Part shown: piece by piece, positions 25,698 through 32,730 of the stretch
Layout: every line of letters begins with the position of its first letter
Position numbering within the stretch: position 1 is the stretch's first letter
Source of the DNA: Candidatus Kosakonia sp. 282A-S69
Lineage (GTDB): Bacteria > Pseudomonadota > Gammaproteobacteria > Enterobacterales > Enterobacteriaceae
Length of the DNA: 64,000 nucleotides
Assembly (NCBI RefSeq): GCF_029433855.1
Contig: NZ_JAROAU010000003.1
Coordinates: 1,141,256-1,205,255 of the forward strand
Direction: 5' to 3'
The notes under the pieces: generated by a model
Told to the model about the DNA's origin: nothing
The model's database searches: none
What the model saw: only the letters and a program-made list of their open reading frames with translations
Made by a program: the position numbers and the translations under genes

Positions 25698-26237
25698 ATG
25701 GCAAAACTTACCTTACAGGAGCAGCTGCTGCAGGCGGGGCTGGTCAACAGCAAGAAGATGGCTAAAGTGCAGCGCACGGCGAAAAAGTCCCGCGTGCAGG
25801 CGCGCGAGGCGAGAGAAGCGGTAGAAGAGAACAAAAAGGCGCAGCTTGAGCGCGACAAGCAGCTTAACGAGCAGCAAAAGCAGGCGGCGCTTGCCAAAGA
25901 GTACAAAGCGCAGGTTAAACAGCTGATTGAGATGAACCGCATCACCATCAACAGAGGTGATATTAACTTCAACTTCACCGATAACAATCTGATCAAAAAA
26001 ATCGTGGTCGATAAGGTGACGCAGGCGCAATTGATCAGTGGTCGTCTGGCCATTGCCCGTCTGGTGACGGAAAACCGCAGCGAGCCGGAGTATGCGATTA
26101 TTCCCGCCAGCGTGGCCGATAAAATCGCCCAGCGCGATGCCGACAGCATTGTGCTCAACAGTACGCTGAGCCAGGAAGCGCAGGATGAAGACGATCCCTA
26201 TGCCGATTTCAAAGTGCCTGACGATCTGATGTGGTAA
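25698..26237 (+). CDS. yaiL: DUF2058 family protein YaiL
   Basis: 179 residues, the same as E. coli YaiL, whose role is not established; it is described as a nucleoprotein/polysome-associated protein. The N-terminal half (residues ~18-80) is a highly charged coiled coil rich in Lys, Arg, Gln and Glu. The C-terminal half contains RITINRGDINFNFTDNNLIKKIVVDK and ends EDDPYADFKVPDDLMW. ATG 25698 is chosen because family N-termini read M-KLTLQEQLL. In E. coli yaiL lies elsewhere, so its presence here with the next two genes marks a rearranged segment. Confidence 0.9.
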   Translation: MAKLTLQEQLLQAGLVNSKKMAKVQRTAKKSRVQAREAREAVEENKKAQLERDKQLNEQQKQAALAKEYKAQVKQLIEMNRITINRGDINFNFTDNNLIKKIVVDKVTQAQLISGRLAIARLVTENRSEPEYAIIPASVADKIAQRDADSIVLNSTLSQEAQDEDDPYADFKVPDDLMW

Positions 26238-26344
26238 GGCGCGCAAAAGAGTATCAGGCCAAAAGCGTGGTCTGCGCGGGCAATGTGCTTTACACTGCGC
26301 GCGGCAAAATAGCACAGAACAATGAGTCAACAGGCGGTAAGGCG

Positions 26345-26821
26345 ATGAACGGAAAAATCACAACCTGGTTTAAAGAGAAAGGTTTTGGATTTATCAAAGA
26401 TGAGAACGGTGAGAACCGCTATTTCCATGTGATCAAGGTCGCCAACCCAGAGCTGATTAAAAAAGATGCGGCGGTGACGTTTGAGCCCACGACCAACAAT
26501 AAAGGGTTGTCGGCCTATGCGGTAAAAGTGGTGCCGGACAGCAAGTATATTTTTATCGTCGGCGAGCGCCTAAAGCTCACCTCGATCAAATCCTATGTTG
26601 TCTACAGCGAAGAGGTGCCTGCTGATACCCGCATTGATAAAGAGAACCCGGTGCTCTCTGTAGGGGTGCTGATGAACAGCATCCGGCCAAAATCTGATAT
26701 CAAGCCAGGCGAGATGCGCTCGCTGAAAAAGCTGGCGATCACCACCTTCCAGGGCTCAACGCTTATCTTTACGGAAGATGAGATCGATATCGACGCGACG
26801 GTGAAGTTGCTCAAAGTTTGA
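26345..26821 (+). CDS. Cold-shock-domain protein with novel C-terminal half
   Basis: 158 residues. Residues 1-60 form a cold-shock domain: MNGKITTWFKEKGFGFIKDENG carries RNP1 (KGFGFI), and RYFHVI is the altered RNP2 position (VFVHF in CspA). The remaining ~95 residues (YIFIVGERLKLTSIKSYVVYSE..., ending in IDATVKLLKV) are not a domain I recognise; no cysteines or metal motif are visible. Probably an RNA or single-strand nucleic-acid binder. ATG 26345 follows a GGTAAGG site. It lies between yaiL and ymjA, all three in one direction, with short gaps. Confidence 0.82.
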   Translation: MNGKITTWFKEKGFGFIKDENGENRYFHVIKVANPELIKKDAAVTFEPTTNNKGLSAYAVKVVPDSKYIFIVGERLKLTSIKSYVVYSEEVPADTRIDKENPVLSVGVLMNSIRPKSDIKPGEMRSLKKLAITTFQGSTLIFTEDEIDIDATVKLLKV

Positions 26822-26849
26822 CGTTATCTGCTGCTTTTAAGGATCCCTT

Positions 26850-27095
26850 ATGAACCACGATATTCCGCTGAAATTTTATGACATCGCCGATGAGTATTCG
26901 ACGGAGTCCGCGACGCCGGTGAGCGACTCTGAGCGTGACGCGGTGGCGCACTACTTCCAGCTGCTGCTGAACCGCTTGTCCAATAATGAAGAGATCAGCG
27001 AGGAGTCGCAGCAAGAGATGGCGCGCGAAGCCGGTCTCAAAGAGAGCCGCATTGATGAGATCGCCAACTTTCTCAATGAGTGGGGCAACGAATAA
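26850..27095 (+). CDS. ymjA: DUF2543 family protein YmjA
   Basis: 81 residues, the same as E. coli YmjA: starts [16 protein letters not shown], has the central [19 protein letters not shown] and ends [14 protein letters not shown]. Acidic, all-helical and cytoplasmic; function unknown. It follows the cold-shock gene after 28 bases with a TTAAGGATCC site, so it is likely in the same transcript. A terminator follows. Confidence 0.9.
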   Translation: MNHDIPLKFYDIADEYSTESATPVSDSERDAVAHYFQLLLNRLSNNEEISEESQQEMAREAGLKESRIDEIANFLNEWGNE

Positions 27096-27130
27096 CGCGG
27101 CGTAAGCTGCGGTTTTCCCTGCACAGAAAC

Positions 27131-27162
27131 GCAAAAAGCCCGCGCAATGCGGGCTTTTTCTT
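27131..27162. terminator. Bidirectional terminator between ymjA and phoX
   Basis: Stem AAAGCCCGC/GCGGGCTTT with five-base loop, A run before and T run after; serves both convergent genes. Confidence 0.9.
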
Positions 27163-27170
27163 ATGTCATA

Positions 27171-29144
27171 TCAGGTACCGATAATGCCGCCATCGGATTT
27201 GGTGATCACCACCGTGGAGGAGCGCGGTCGGCCATCGGCTTTAAAATCCGGCCAGTTAGAGATGGCGTGCGGATTATTAGGATCGGTGATGTCATCACCC
27301 CCTTCACCGGGGTGCTGGATATTGATAAACAGCGTGCGGTTATCCGGCGTAAAGGCGATACCGGTAATTTCACACCCGCGCGGCCCGGTCAGGAAGCGGC
27401 GATAATCATTGCTGCCCGGAATGGTGGCCACCATCTGGTTATTTCCCATCCCTTCATAGGCTTTTTTATTGATGGTGCTGGAGGAGACATCGGTCTGGAT
27501 CCAGAGCACGCCGCGATGATCGAAGGAGAGCCCGTCCGGGCTGCCAAATTCCGCACCCTGCATGGAGCCTTTTACCTTCGCATCGTCGCTGTCCGTGCGC
27601 CCGGCCAGCACCAGGATATCCCATTTAAATGTCGCGGACGCCGGATCGGCGCTCTCTTCGCTCCAGTGCATGATGTGCCCAAACTGGTTATTGGCGCGCG
27701 GGTTGGCCGCATCCACCGGTGCTTTACCCTCTTTACCGCGATCGGAGTTGTTGGTGAGCGTGCAGTAGACGCTGCCTTTCGCGTGGGTATCAACCGCGAT
27801 CCACTCCGGGCGATCCATTTTAGTTGCGCCGACCTTATCGGCAGCAAGGCGGGTTTTGATCAGCAGATCGCCCTGGTTGTCGAAGCCGTTGCTTTGATCA
27901 AGCCCGTTTTTACCGAAGATTAGCGGCAGCCAGTCGCCGGAGCCATCTTCATTAAATTTCGCGACGTAGAGCGTGCCCGACTCCAGCAGTTTCATATTCG
28001 CCTGACGATCGCTCGGGTCATATTTGTTATCAGAGATGAATTTATAGATGTATTCAAACTTCTGATCGTCGCCCATATAGACCACTACGCGGTTATCTGC
28101 TGCCAGCGTGACTGCGGCACCTTCATGCTTGAAGCGGCCTAAGGCAGTATGTTTGCGCGGCGTGGAGGTTGGATCGTAGGGGTCAATCTCCACCACCCAG
28201 CCGAAGCGGTTCGGCTCATTGGGGGTTTTGTCGACGCTGAAGCGCTCATCCACTTCGTTCCAGCGGTAGGACTCATCGCTGTCGCTGATACCGTAGCGCT
28301 TCTCCAGCGCGTTAAGCGGGGCTTTCTTCACAAAAATATCCGACCAGTTCTCTTCACAGGTGAGATAGGTGCCCCACGGAGTACGGCCATTGGCGCAGTT
28401 CTGCATGGTGCCCAGCACCTTTTCGCCCTGCGGATCTGCGGCAGTTTGCATCAGCGGCTGGTGACGCGCTGGGCCGCTCAGTTGCATCGGCGTATTGACA
28501 GTAATGCGACGCGCAAACGTGGAGGGGCGAACCACCTGCCACCCCGCGTTATCTTTTTTCACCTCGATAACCGACACGCCCATGGCGTTCTGTCCTTTAC
28601 GCGCCTTATCGAGATCCCAGTTGGCGGTACCATCTTTAAACAGCATGCCGTTATCAATGTACTCATGATTGAGCGCCAGCAAACCGTGCGTCGGGCTCTC
28701 TTCGCCCTGCGGCAGGCTAAACCACGCCATGCCGTCATGGTGCATGCCGGCCTGCGCCGCCTGCTCATCGGTGGTGTTGCTGGCGTCGAGTTTAAACTCC
28801 GGCAAATTGCCCTTTAAGCCGACGGCATCTCCCCAGCGATAGAAAGGTCGAGCGATATAGCCTTCCGGCACCGTGACGTTATCGGCGGTCGAAACGGGAA
28901 TGCTGGTGAAACCGAGCGACATCGCTTTGGCTAAGGCGGACGGTTTCGCTATTGCCGCGAAGGCGTTCTCAGGCATCAGTAACGAGGGGAATGAGACGGC
29001 AGCGCCAGCGACCATCCCCATTTGCAGAAAGCGGCGGCGGGAGATAAACGCGCTGACGACGTCAGAAAAAGCGGTGTTGTGGCTTGTGTTGCTGATCTCA
29101 TCGCTGTGCTCTTGTTTGAACACCGACTTAAGGGGTCTGCTCAT
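27171..29144 (-). CDS. PhoX-family alkaline phosphatase, Tat-exported
   Basis: 657 residues of the PhoX/DUF839 family: Ca/Fe-dependent periplasmic phosphatases with a six-bladed propeller. The N-terminus carries a Tat signal (SRRRFLQMGMVAGAAV at residues 36-51, with cleavage probably near AFA at 61-63), so the protein is exported folded. Family blocks seen: LLALNHEY, GTYLTCEENWSD (the Cys/Glu region near the metal cluster), RFGWVVEIDPYDP, GRFKHEGAAV and GCEITGIAFTPDNRTLFINIQHPGE. Single gene; no clear PhoB box found upstream by eye. It is not in the E. coli order at this place. Confidence 0.9.
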   Translation of the reverse strand: MSRPLKSVFKQEHSDEISNTSHNTAFSDVVSAFISRRRFLQMGMVAGAAVSFPSLLMPENAFAAIAKPSALAKAMSLGFTSIPVSTADNVTVPEGYIARPFYRWGDAVGLKGNLPEFKLDASNTTDEQAAQAGMHHDGMAWFSLPQGEESPTHGLLALNHEYIDNGMLFKDGTANWDLDKARKGQNAMGVSVIEVKKDNAGWQVVRPSTFARRITVNTPMQLSGPARHQPLMQTAADPQGEKVLGTMQNCANGRTPWGTYLTCEENWSDIFVKKAPLNALEKRYGISDSDESYRWNEVDERFSVDKTPNEPNRFGWVVEIDPYDPTSTPRKHTALGRFKHEGAAVTLAADNRVVVYMGDDQKFEYIYKFISDNKYDPSDRQANMKLLESGTLYVAKFNEDGSGDWLPLIFGKNGLDQSNGFDNQGDLLIKTRLAADKVGATKMDRPEWIAVDTHAKGSVYCTLTNNSDRGKEGKAPVDAANPRANNQFGHIMHWSEESADPASATFKWDILVLAGRTDSDDAKVKGSMQGAEFGSPDGLSFDHRGVLWIQTDVSSSTINKKAYEGMGNNQMVATIPGSNDYRRFLTGPRGCEITGIAFTPDNRTLFINIQHPGEGGDDITDPNNPHAISNWPDFKADGRPRSSTVVITKSDGGIIGT

Positions 29145-29286
29145 ATCGTTTTCCTGTGATTTCCATAGGCTTGCGTCACAATGGAGAGCAGTCTAAAAAA
29201 CATTTGTTACAAATTTATAACGTTAGTGCCACAGCGGCCTAATAAGACGAGTTTTTTGGGAAAGAGGGGGGAGTAAAACGCGAAAA

Positions 29287-29316
29287 GCAAAAAGCCCGCT
29301 AAAAAAGCGGGCTTCT
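29287..29316 (-). terminator. Terminator of tRNA-Asn copy 4
   Basis: Stem AAGCCCGC/GCGGGCTT around a short A-rich loop; T-rich on the minus strand after the stem, just downstream of the tRNA. Confidence 0.85.
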
Positions 29317-29322
29317 TAAATC

Positions 29323-29398
29323 TGGCTCCTCTGACTGGACTCGAACCAGTGACATACGGATTAACAGTCCGCCGTTCTACCGACTGAACTACAGAGGA
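29323..29398 (-). tRNA. tRNA-Asn (GTT), copy 4
   Basis: 76 bases with encoded CCA, identical to the other copies; minus strand. Confidence 0.98.
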
Positions 29399-29497
29399 AT
29401 CGTGTGAACGGGGCGAATACTACTGACCCCGTACTTTAGTGTCAACACTAAAATTAACATGCTGATTCAATTGGCTAATTAACATCCAGGGCTGCAA

Positions 29498-30295
29498 TTA
29501 ATGCACCGGATTCGCCTGTTCACCGCGGCTACCTGGCTGACCGCGCAGGCGGCTTAACGGATCCTGCTGGTAGAAGTGGCAGAAGCGCTGCCACAGTGCG
29601 GGAAAACGTGGAGCAAACAGTTCTGGCGCACTAAAGAAATACTCGGAGAGCACCGCAAAACATTCGGCAGGATCGGTGGCGGCATAGGCATCAATACTGG
29701 CTGCGCTTTCGCCGACCAGATCGATCTCATCCTGAATGTTCTCCATTGCGGCACGTAGATCGTGCTCCCACGGCGCCACATCGCGCAGCGGGATGAGGGG
29801 AATGCCGCTGGCGCGATCGCCATTGCGCATATCAAGCTTGTGCGCCACTTCATGAATAATCAGGTTATAACCGGAGGCGTCAAAGGAGTCCTGAATGTCG
29901 AGCCAGTTGAGCACGACAGGACCCTGCTGCCAGCTCTGCCCGGAGTGAACCATGCGCTGGTTATGCACGAGGCCAAAATCATCTTCCCACTCATCATCGA
30001 CGATAAAAGGGGCAGGGTAGATCAGCACTTCATGAAAACCATCCAGCCATTCGAGGCCCAGTTCCAGCACGGGCAGGCAAAAAAGCAGGCTGATGCGGGC
30101 GCTTTTCAGCCCGTCCAAATCGAATCCCTGCAGCGGTACCAGGCGCTTTTGCTGCAAAAAACGGTCGGCCAGCTGAACCAGTTTGCTTTGCTCATCGGGC
30201 GATAAATTCGCCAGTACGGGAACGTTTAACGCATCTTGCCAGGGAAGATCTGCTTCATCGGCAGAGTCCCGGATTTTCCAGGGCCACTTAATCAT
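29498..30295 (-). CDS. mtfA: DgsA (Mlc) anti-repressor MtfA, zinc peptidase
   Basis: MtfA binds and inactivates the glucose repressor Mlc, thereby inducing ptsG, and has zinc-dependent aminopeptidase activity. The 265-residue product equals E. coli MtfA; the gluzincin motif HEVAH is at residues 148-152, followed by [12 protein letters not shown], with the downstream zinc ligand region [13 protein letters not shown] 30295 (MIKWPWK) is the family start; the open frame extends 11 codons further. It is divergent from the tRNA-Ser gene. Confidence 0.95.
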   Translation of the reverse strand: MIKWPWKIRDSADEADLPWQDALNVPVLANLSPDEQSKLVQLADRFLQQKRLVPLQGFDLDGLKSARISLLFCLPVLELGLEWLDGFHEVLIYPAPFIVDDEWEDDFGLVHNQRMVHSGQSWQQGPVVLNWLDIQDSFDASGYNLIIHEVAHKLDMRNGDRASGIPLIPLRDVAPWEHDLRAAMENIQDEIDLVGESAASIDAYAATDPAECFAVLSEYFFSAPELFAPRFPALWQRFCHFYQQDPLSRLRGQPGSRGEQANPVH

Positions 30296-30388
30296 CGTTT
30301 TGCTCGCAAACTCGCCACTTGAACCCAATTAACGGTACAGGGTCTGTTAAAATGCCAAATTACCTGGCATGATGGCAACCATCTGAAC

Positions 30389-30478
30389 GGAGAGATGCCG
30401 GAGCGGCTGAACGGACCGGTCTCGAAAACCGGAGTAGGGGCAACTCTACCGGGGGTTCAAATCCCCCTCTCTCCGCCA
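30389..30478 (+). tRNA. serU: tRNA-Ser (CGA)
   Basis: 90-base class II tRNA with long variable arm (GAGTAGGGGCAACTCTA), anticodon CGA in GTCTCGAAAACC, T-arm GGGTTCAAATCC and encoded CCA. Identical in my reading to E. coli serU, which also neighbours mtfA. Confidence 0.97.
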
Positions 30479-30891
30479 TTATTCAACCACTTACGCGCTT
30501 CGCTTTCCACGATGCTCGTCACAGTTACTTCCCCGACAGCGCATTCGCACAATTTATAACCTTCCTTTAACAATTCCGCCAGTAGATGCCTCTGCACTGC
30601 GGGAAATAAATCCTGCGCTTAGCCGTCTTATTCCTTTTGCTGCTTTGCTAATACGATAAAGCTATAACAATATTGCAATGGGTATTTTCTTTCTTATCAG
30701 TAGGTTAATCGACTAAAAGGCGCTGTCGTTGATTTGAAAAAATCCGATTCTCTCCCTCGTTATGCATTAAAAGTATCAATATTGTTGATATATCTTTAAT
30801 TCATATTTTCAGGCGATATGATGTGGGAGAACTCTGAATAGTGAGAACGTTTCTTATTCACCATTCCCGACCAAAAAAGGAAAACGAGATT
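30479..30891. other. 413-base region after serU without a clear gene
   Basis: A+T-rich. A near-perfect palindrome TATCAA-TATTG-TTGATA lies at 30774-30790, about 100 bases before the next gene, and could be an operator. A GTG at 30841 would extend the following gene by 17 codons, but the ribosome site favours 30892. Confidence 0.6.
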
Positions 30892-31155
30892 ATGGACGAT
30901 TTCGCAGTTCGTAGCGCAGGTGGAAAACTGGCGCTATGGGTCTTCTGGATATTCTGCCTCTATTTTTGCTGGTCTCTGGCAAGCAATCTCTGGCTTGTTG
31001 GCGCGGCTGATATCGCATCAGGTTTTGCCAGCGGCGCGGCACGATCCGTTGAGAGCGGGTTGAACACGGTGTCAGGCATCGTTGCATTAAGTGCGGTTGG
31101 TGCGATACTGGGCGCCATTGCCTGGTATACGCGTCCACGTGATATGCAAGCGTGA
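30892..31155 (+). CDS. Small uncharacterised inner-membrane protein
   Basis: 87 residues, not assigned to a family. Two membrane segments are visible: about residues 12-38 (LALWVFWIFCLYFCWSLASNLWLVG) and 57-78 (TVSGIVALSAVGAILGAIAWYT), joined by a small-residue-rich loop (ADIASGFASGAARSVESG) that could itself dip into the membrane. It ends with a charged tail, RPRDMQA. AAAAGGA lies upstream of ATG 30892. The next gene, yedJ, starts 33 bases on in the same direction. Confidence 0.65.
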   Translation: MDDFAVRSAGGKLALWVFWIFCLYFCWSLASNLWLVGAADIASGFASGAARSVESGLNTVSGIVALSAVGAILGAIAWYTRPRDMQA

Positions 31156-31188
31156 CGTCGGGGCACCACCGTTTTCACAGGATGATGC

Positions 31189-31887
31189 ATGTCTCTTTTC
31201 GAATGGCAGCAGCGCTTCGACCGCTGGATGACGCAGCACTTTTCCCACGCCGATGCTGCCCACGATCTCGCCCACTTTCGCCGCGTATGGCAAACGGCGC
31301 AAACGCTGATGGAGGGCGAGCAGGTTGATGCGCTGGTGGTGCTCACCGCCTGCTACTTCCACGACATTGTCAGCTTTGCCAAAGATCATCCACTGCGTCA
31401 CACCTCTTCGCAGCGGGCGGCACAGAAAGCCGCCGCCATCCTCGCTACCCATTTTCCCGGCTTTCCCGAAGCCAGCATACCCGCGGTGCGCCACGCCATT
31501 GAAGCGCACAGCTTCAGCGCAGCCATCGCTCCGCAAACGCTCGAAGCGAAAATCGTGCAGGATGCCGACCGGCTCGAGTCCCTTGGTGCAATTGGGCTGG
31601 CGCGAGTTTTCGCCGTCTCCGGCAGTATGGGCGGTGCGCTGTTTGACGGCGACGATCCCTTTGCTGCCAGACGTGAACTGGACGACAAGCGCTTTGCCCT
31701 TGACCACTTTCGCTGCAAGTTGTTAAAGCTGCCAGCCACTATGCAGACCGCCAAAGGCCGCGCGCTGGCCGAGCATAACGCTGATTTCCTGGTACACTTT
31801 ATGGCAAAACTGAGCGCCGAGTTACAGGGCGATTTTCAGCGTCTTGATGAAGAGGTGCTGCGCCGCTACGGCTCGCGCCCATCCTGA
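31189..31887 (+). CDS. yedJ: HD-domain phosphohydrolase YedJ
   Basis: 232 residues (E. coli YedJ 231) of the HD superfamily; predicted metal-dependent phosphohydrolase of unknown substrate. Metal-binding residues are seen in order: [11 protein letters not shown] (first His), [10 protein letters not shown] (HD pair), HAIEAHSF and [21 protein letters not shown] (final Asp). The latter block is the most conserved part of the family. The stop codon lies within the ribosome-site region of vsr, 12 nt before its ATG, so the two are co-transcribed. Confidence 0.93.
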   Translation: MSLFEWQQRFDRWMTQHFSHADAAHDLAHFRRVWQTAQTLMEGEQVDALVVLTACYFHDIVSFAKDHPLRHTSSQRAAQKAAAILATHFPGFPEASIPAVRHAIEAHSFSAAIAPQTLEAKIVQDADRLESLGAIGLARVFAVSGSMGGALFDGDDPFAARRELDDKRFALDHFRCKLLKLPATMQTAKGRALAEHNADFLVHFMAKLSAELQGDFQRLDEEVLRRYGSRPS

Positions 31888-31899
31888 GGAGAGGGAACG

Positions 31900-32370
31900 A
31901 TGGCAGACGTGCATGATAAAGCGACGCGCAGCAAGAATATGCGCGCCATCGCCACGCGCGACACCGCCATTGAGAAACGGCTGGCGGGCTGCCTGGAGGC
32001 GCTGGGGCTCGACTTTCGTGTGCAGGACGCCACGCTCCCCGGACGCCCCGATTTTATCGTTGATGCTTACCGCTGCGTTATCTTCACCCATGGCTGTTTC
32101 TGGCATCACCACAACTGCTATCTGTTTAAAGTTCCGGCCACGCGCACCGAATTCTGGTTAGAGAAAATTGGCAAAAACGTGGCGCGTGACGCCCGCGACT
32201 GCGCATTGCTGCTGGATCAGGGCTGGCGGGTCATGGTGGTCTGGGAGTGCGCGCTGCGCGGAAAACTGAAACTGAGCGATGAGGCGCTCAGCGTTCGCCT
32301 GGAGGAGTGGATCTGCGAGGGGCAACAGACCGCGCAGATCGACACCCAGGGAATACATGGCGCATTATGA
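31900..32370 (+). CDS. vsr: Very-short-patch mismatch endonuclease Vsr
   Basis: Nicks 5' of the T in T:G mismatches arising from deamination of 5-methylcytosine in CC(A/T)GG sites. 156 residues, matching E. coli Vsr, with active-site Asp51 (PGRPDF), Thr63, His64 and His69 (FTHGCFWHHHNC) and zinc ligands Cys66, His71, Cys73; the fourth ligand is in VWECALRG. In E. coli vsr overlaps the 3' end of dcm; here it begins directly after yedJ with no methyltransferase gene at all. That makes it an orphan at this locus. Confidence 0.96.
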   Translation: MADVHDKATRSKNMRAIATRDTAIEKRLAGCLEALGLDFRVQDATLPGRPDFIVDAYRCVIFTHGCFWHHHNCYLFKVPATRTEFWLEKIGKNVARDARDCALLLDQGWRVMVVWECALRGKLKLSDEALSVRLEEWICEGQQTAQIDTQGIHGAL

Positions 32371-32730
32371 TTTGCCATAACGTTAAGGGCTTTTTTTACC
32401 CGCCAGGGTGAGCGAGGCCCTGCGTTTAATCAATAATATCCTTAACTACTGTTATAAATTCGGCTTTAAAAAGTAACCTGATTAATTTTATTCATTACGG
32501 CAGGTAAACAGGTTGCGCATCATGGTGGCTTAAAAGATATTCAATCTTCTCGCTGCTCAATTATTTGATTAAAACTAATCGGTGTCTTGTTGTGTGGGAC
32601 GCATGCCATCTGGCGCGCTTTTATTAAAACCAACGCATGTTGTATTTACTGATGAAAAGGGGCTTCGCTCTCTGAATAAGACGCAGCCCGGTGGATTGAA
32701 ATAATCAGTAATTTCTGTTGCGGAGGTTAT
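32371..32730. other. 360-base A+T-rich leader before the giant gene
   Basis: No gene. A strong ribosome site (GCGGAGGTTAT) is immediately before 32731. Several A/T tracts could give promoters; I see no sigma-28, sigma-54 or Hrp-box type element. Confidence 0.6.

Noticed and set aside
29145-29322. PhoB box upstream of the PhoX gene
   Set aside because: No pair of CTGTCAT-like direct repeats with 11-base period could be seen by eye.
14675-29398. Integrated island or prophage at the tRNA-Asn genes
   Set aside because: No integrase, excisionase, phage structural gene or duplicated tRNA 3' end was found between the copies.
32371-32730. Hrp-box or other type III secretion promoter before the giant gene
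   Set aside because: No GGAACC-N15/16-CCACNNA arrangement in the leader; the secretion route stays open.
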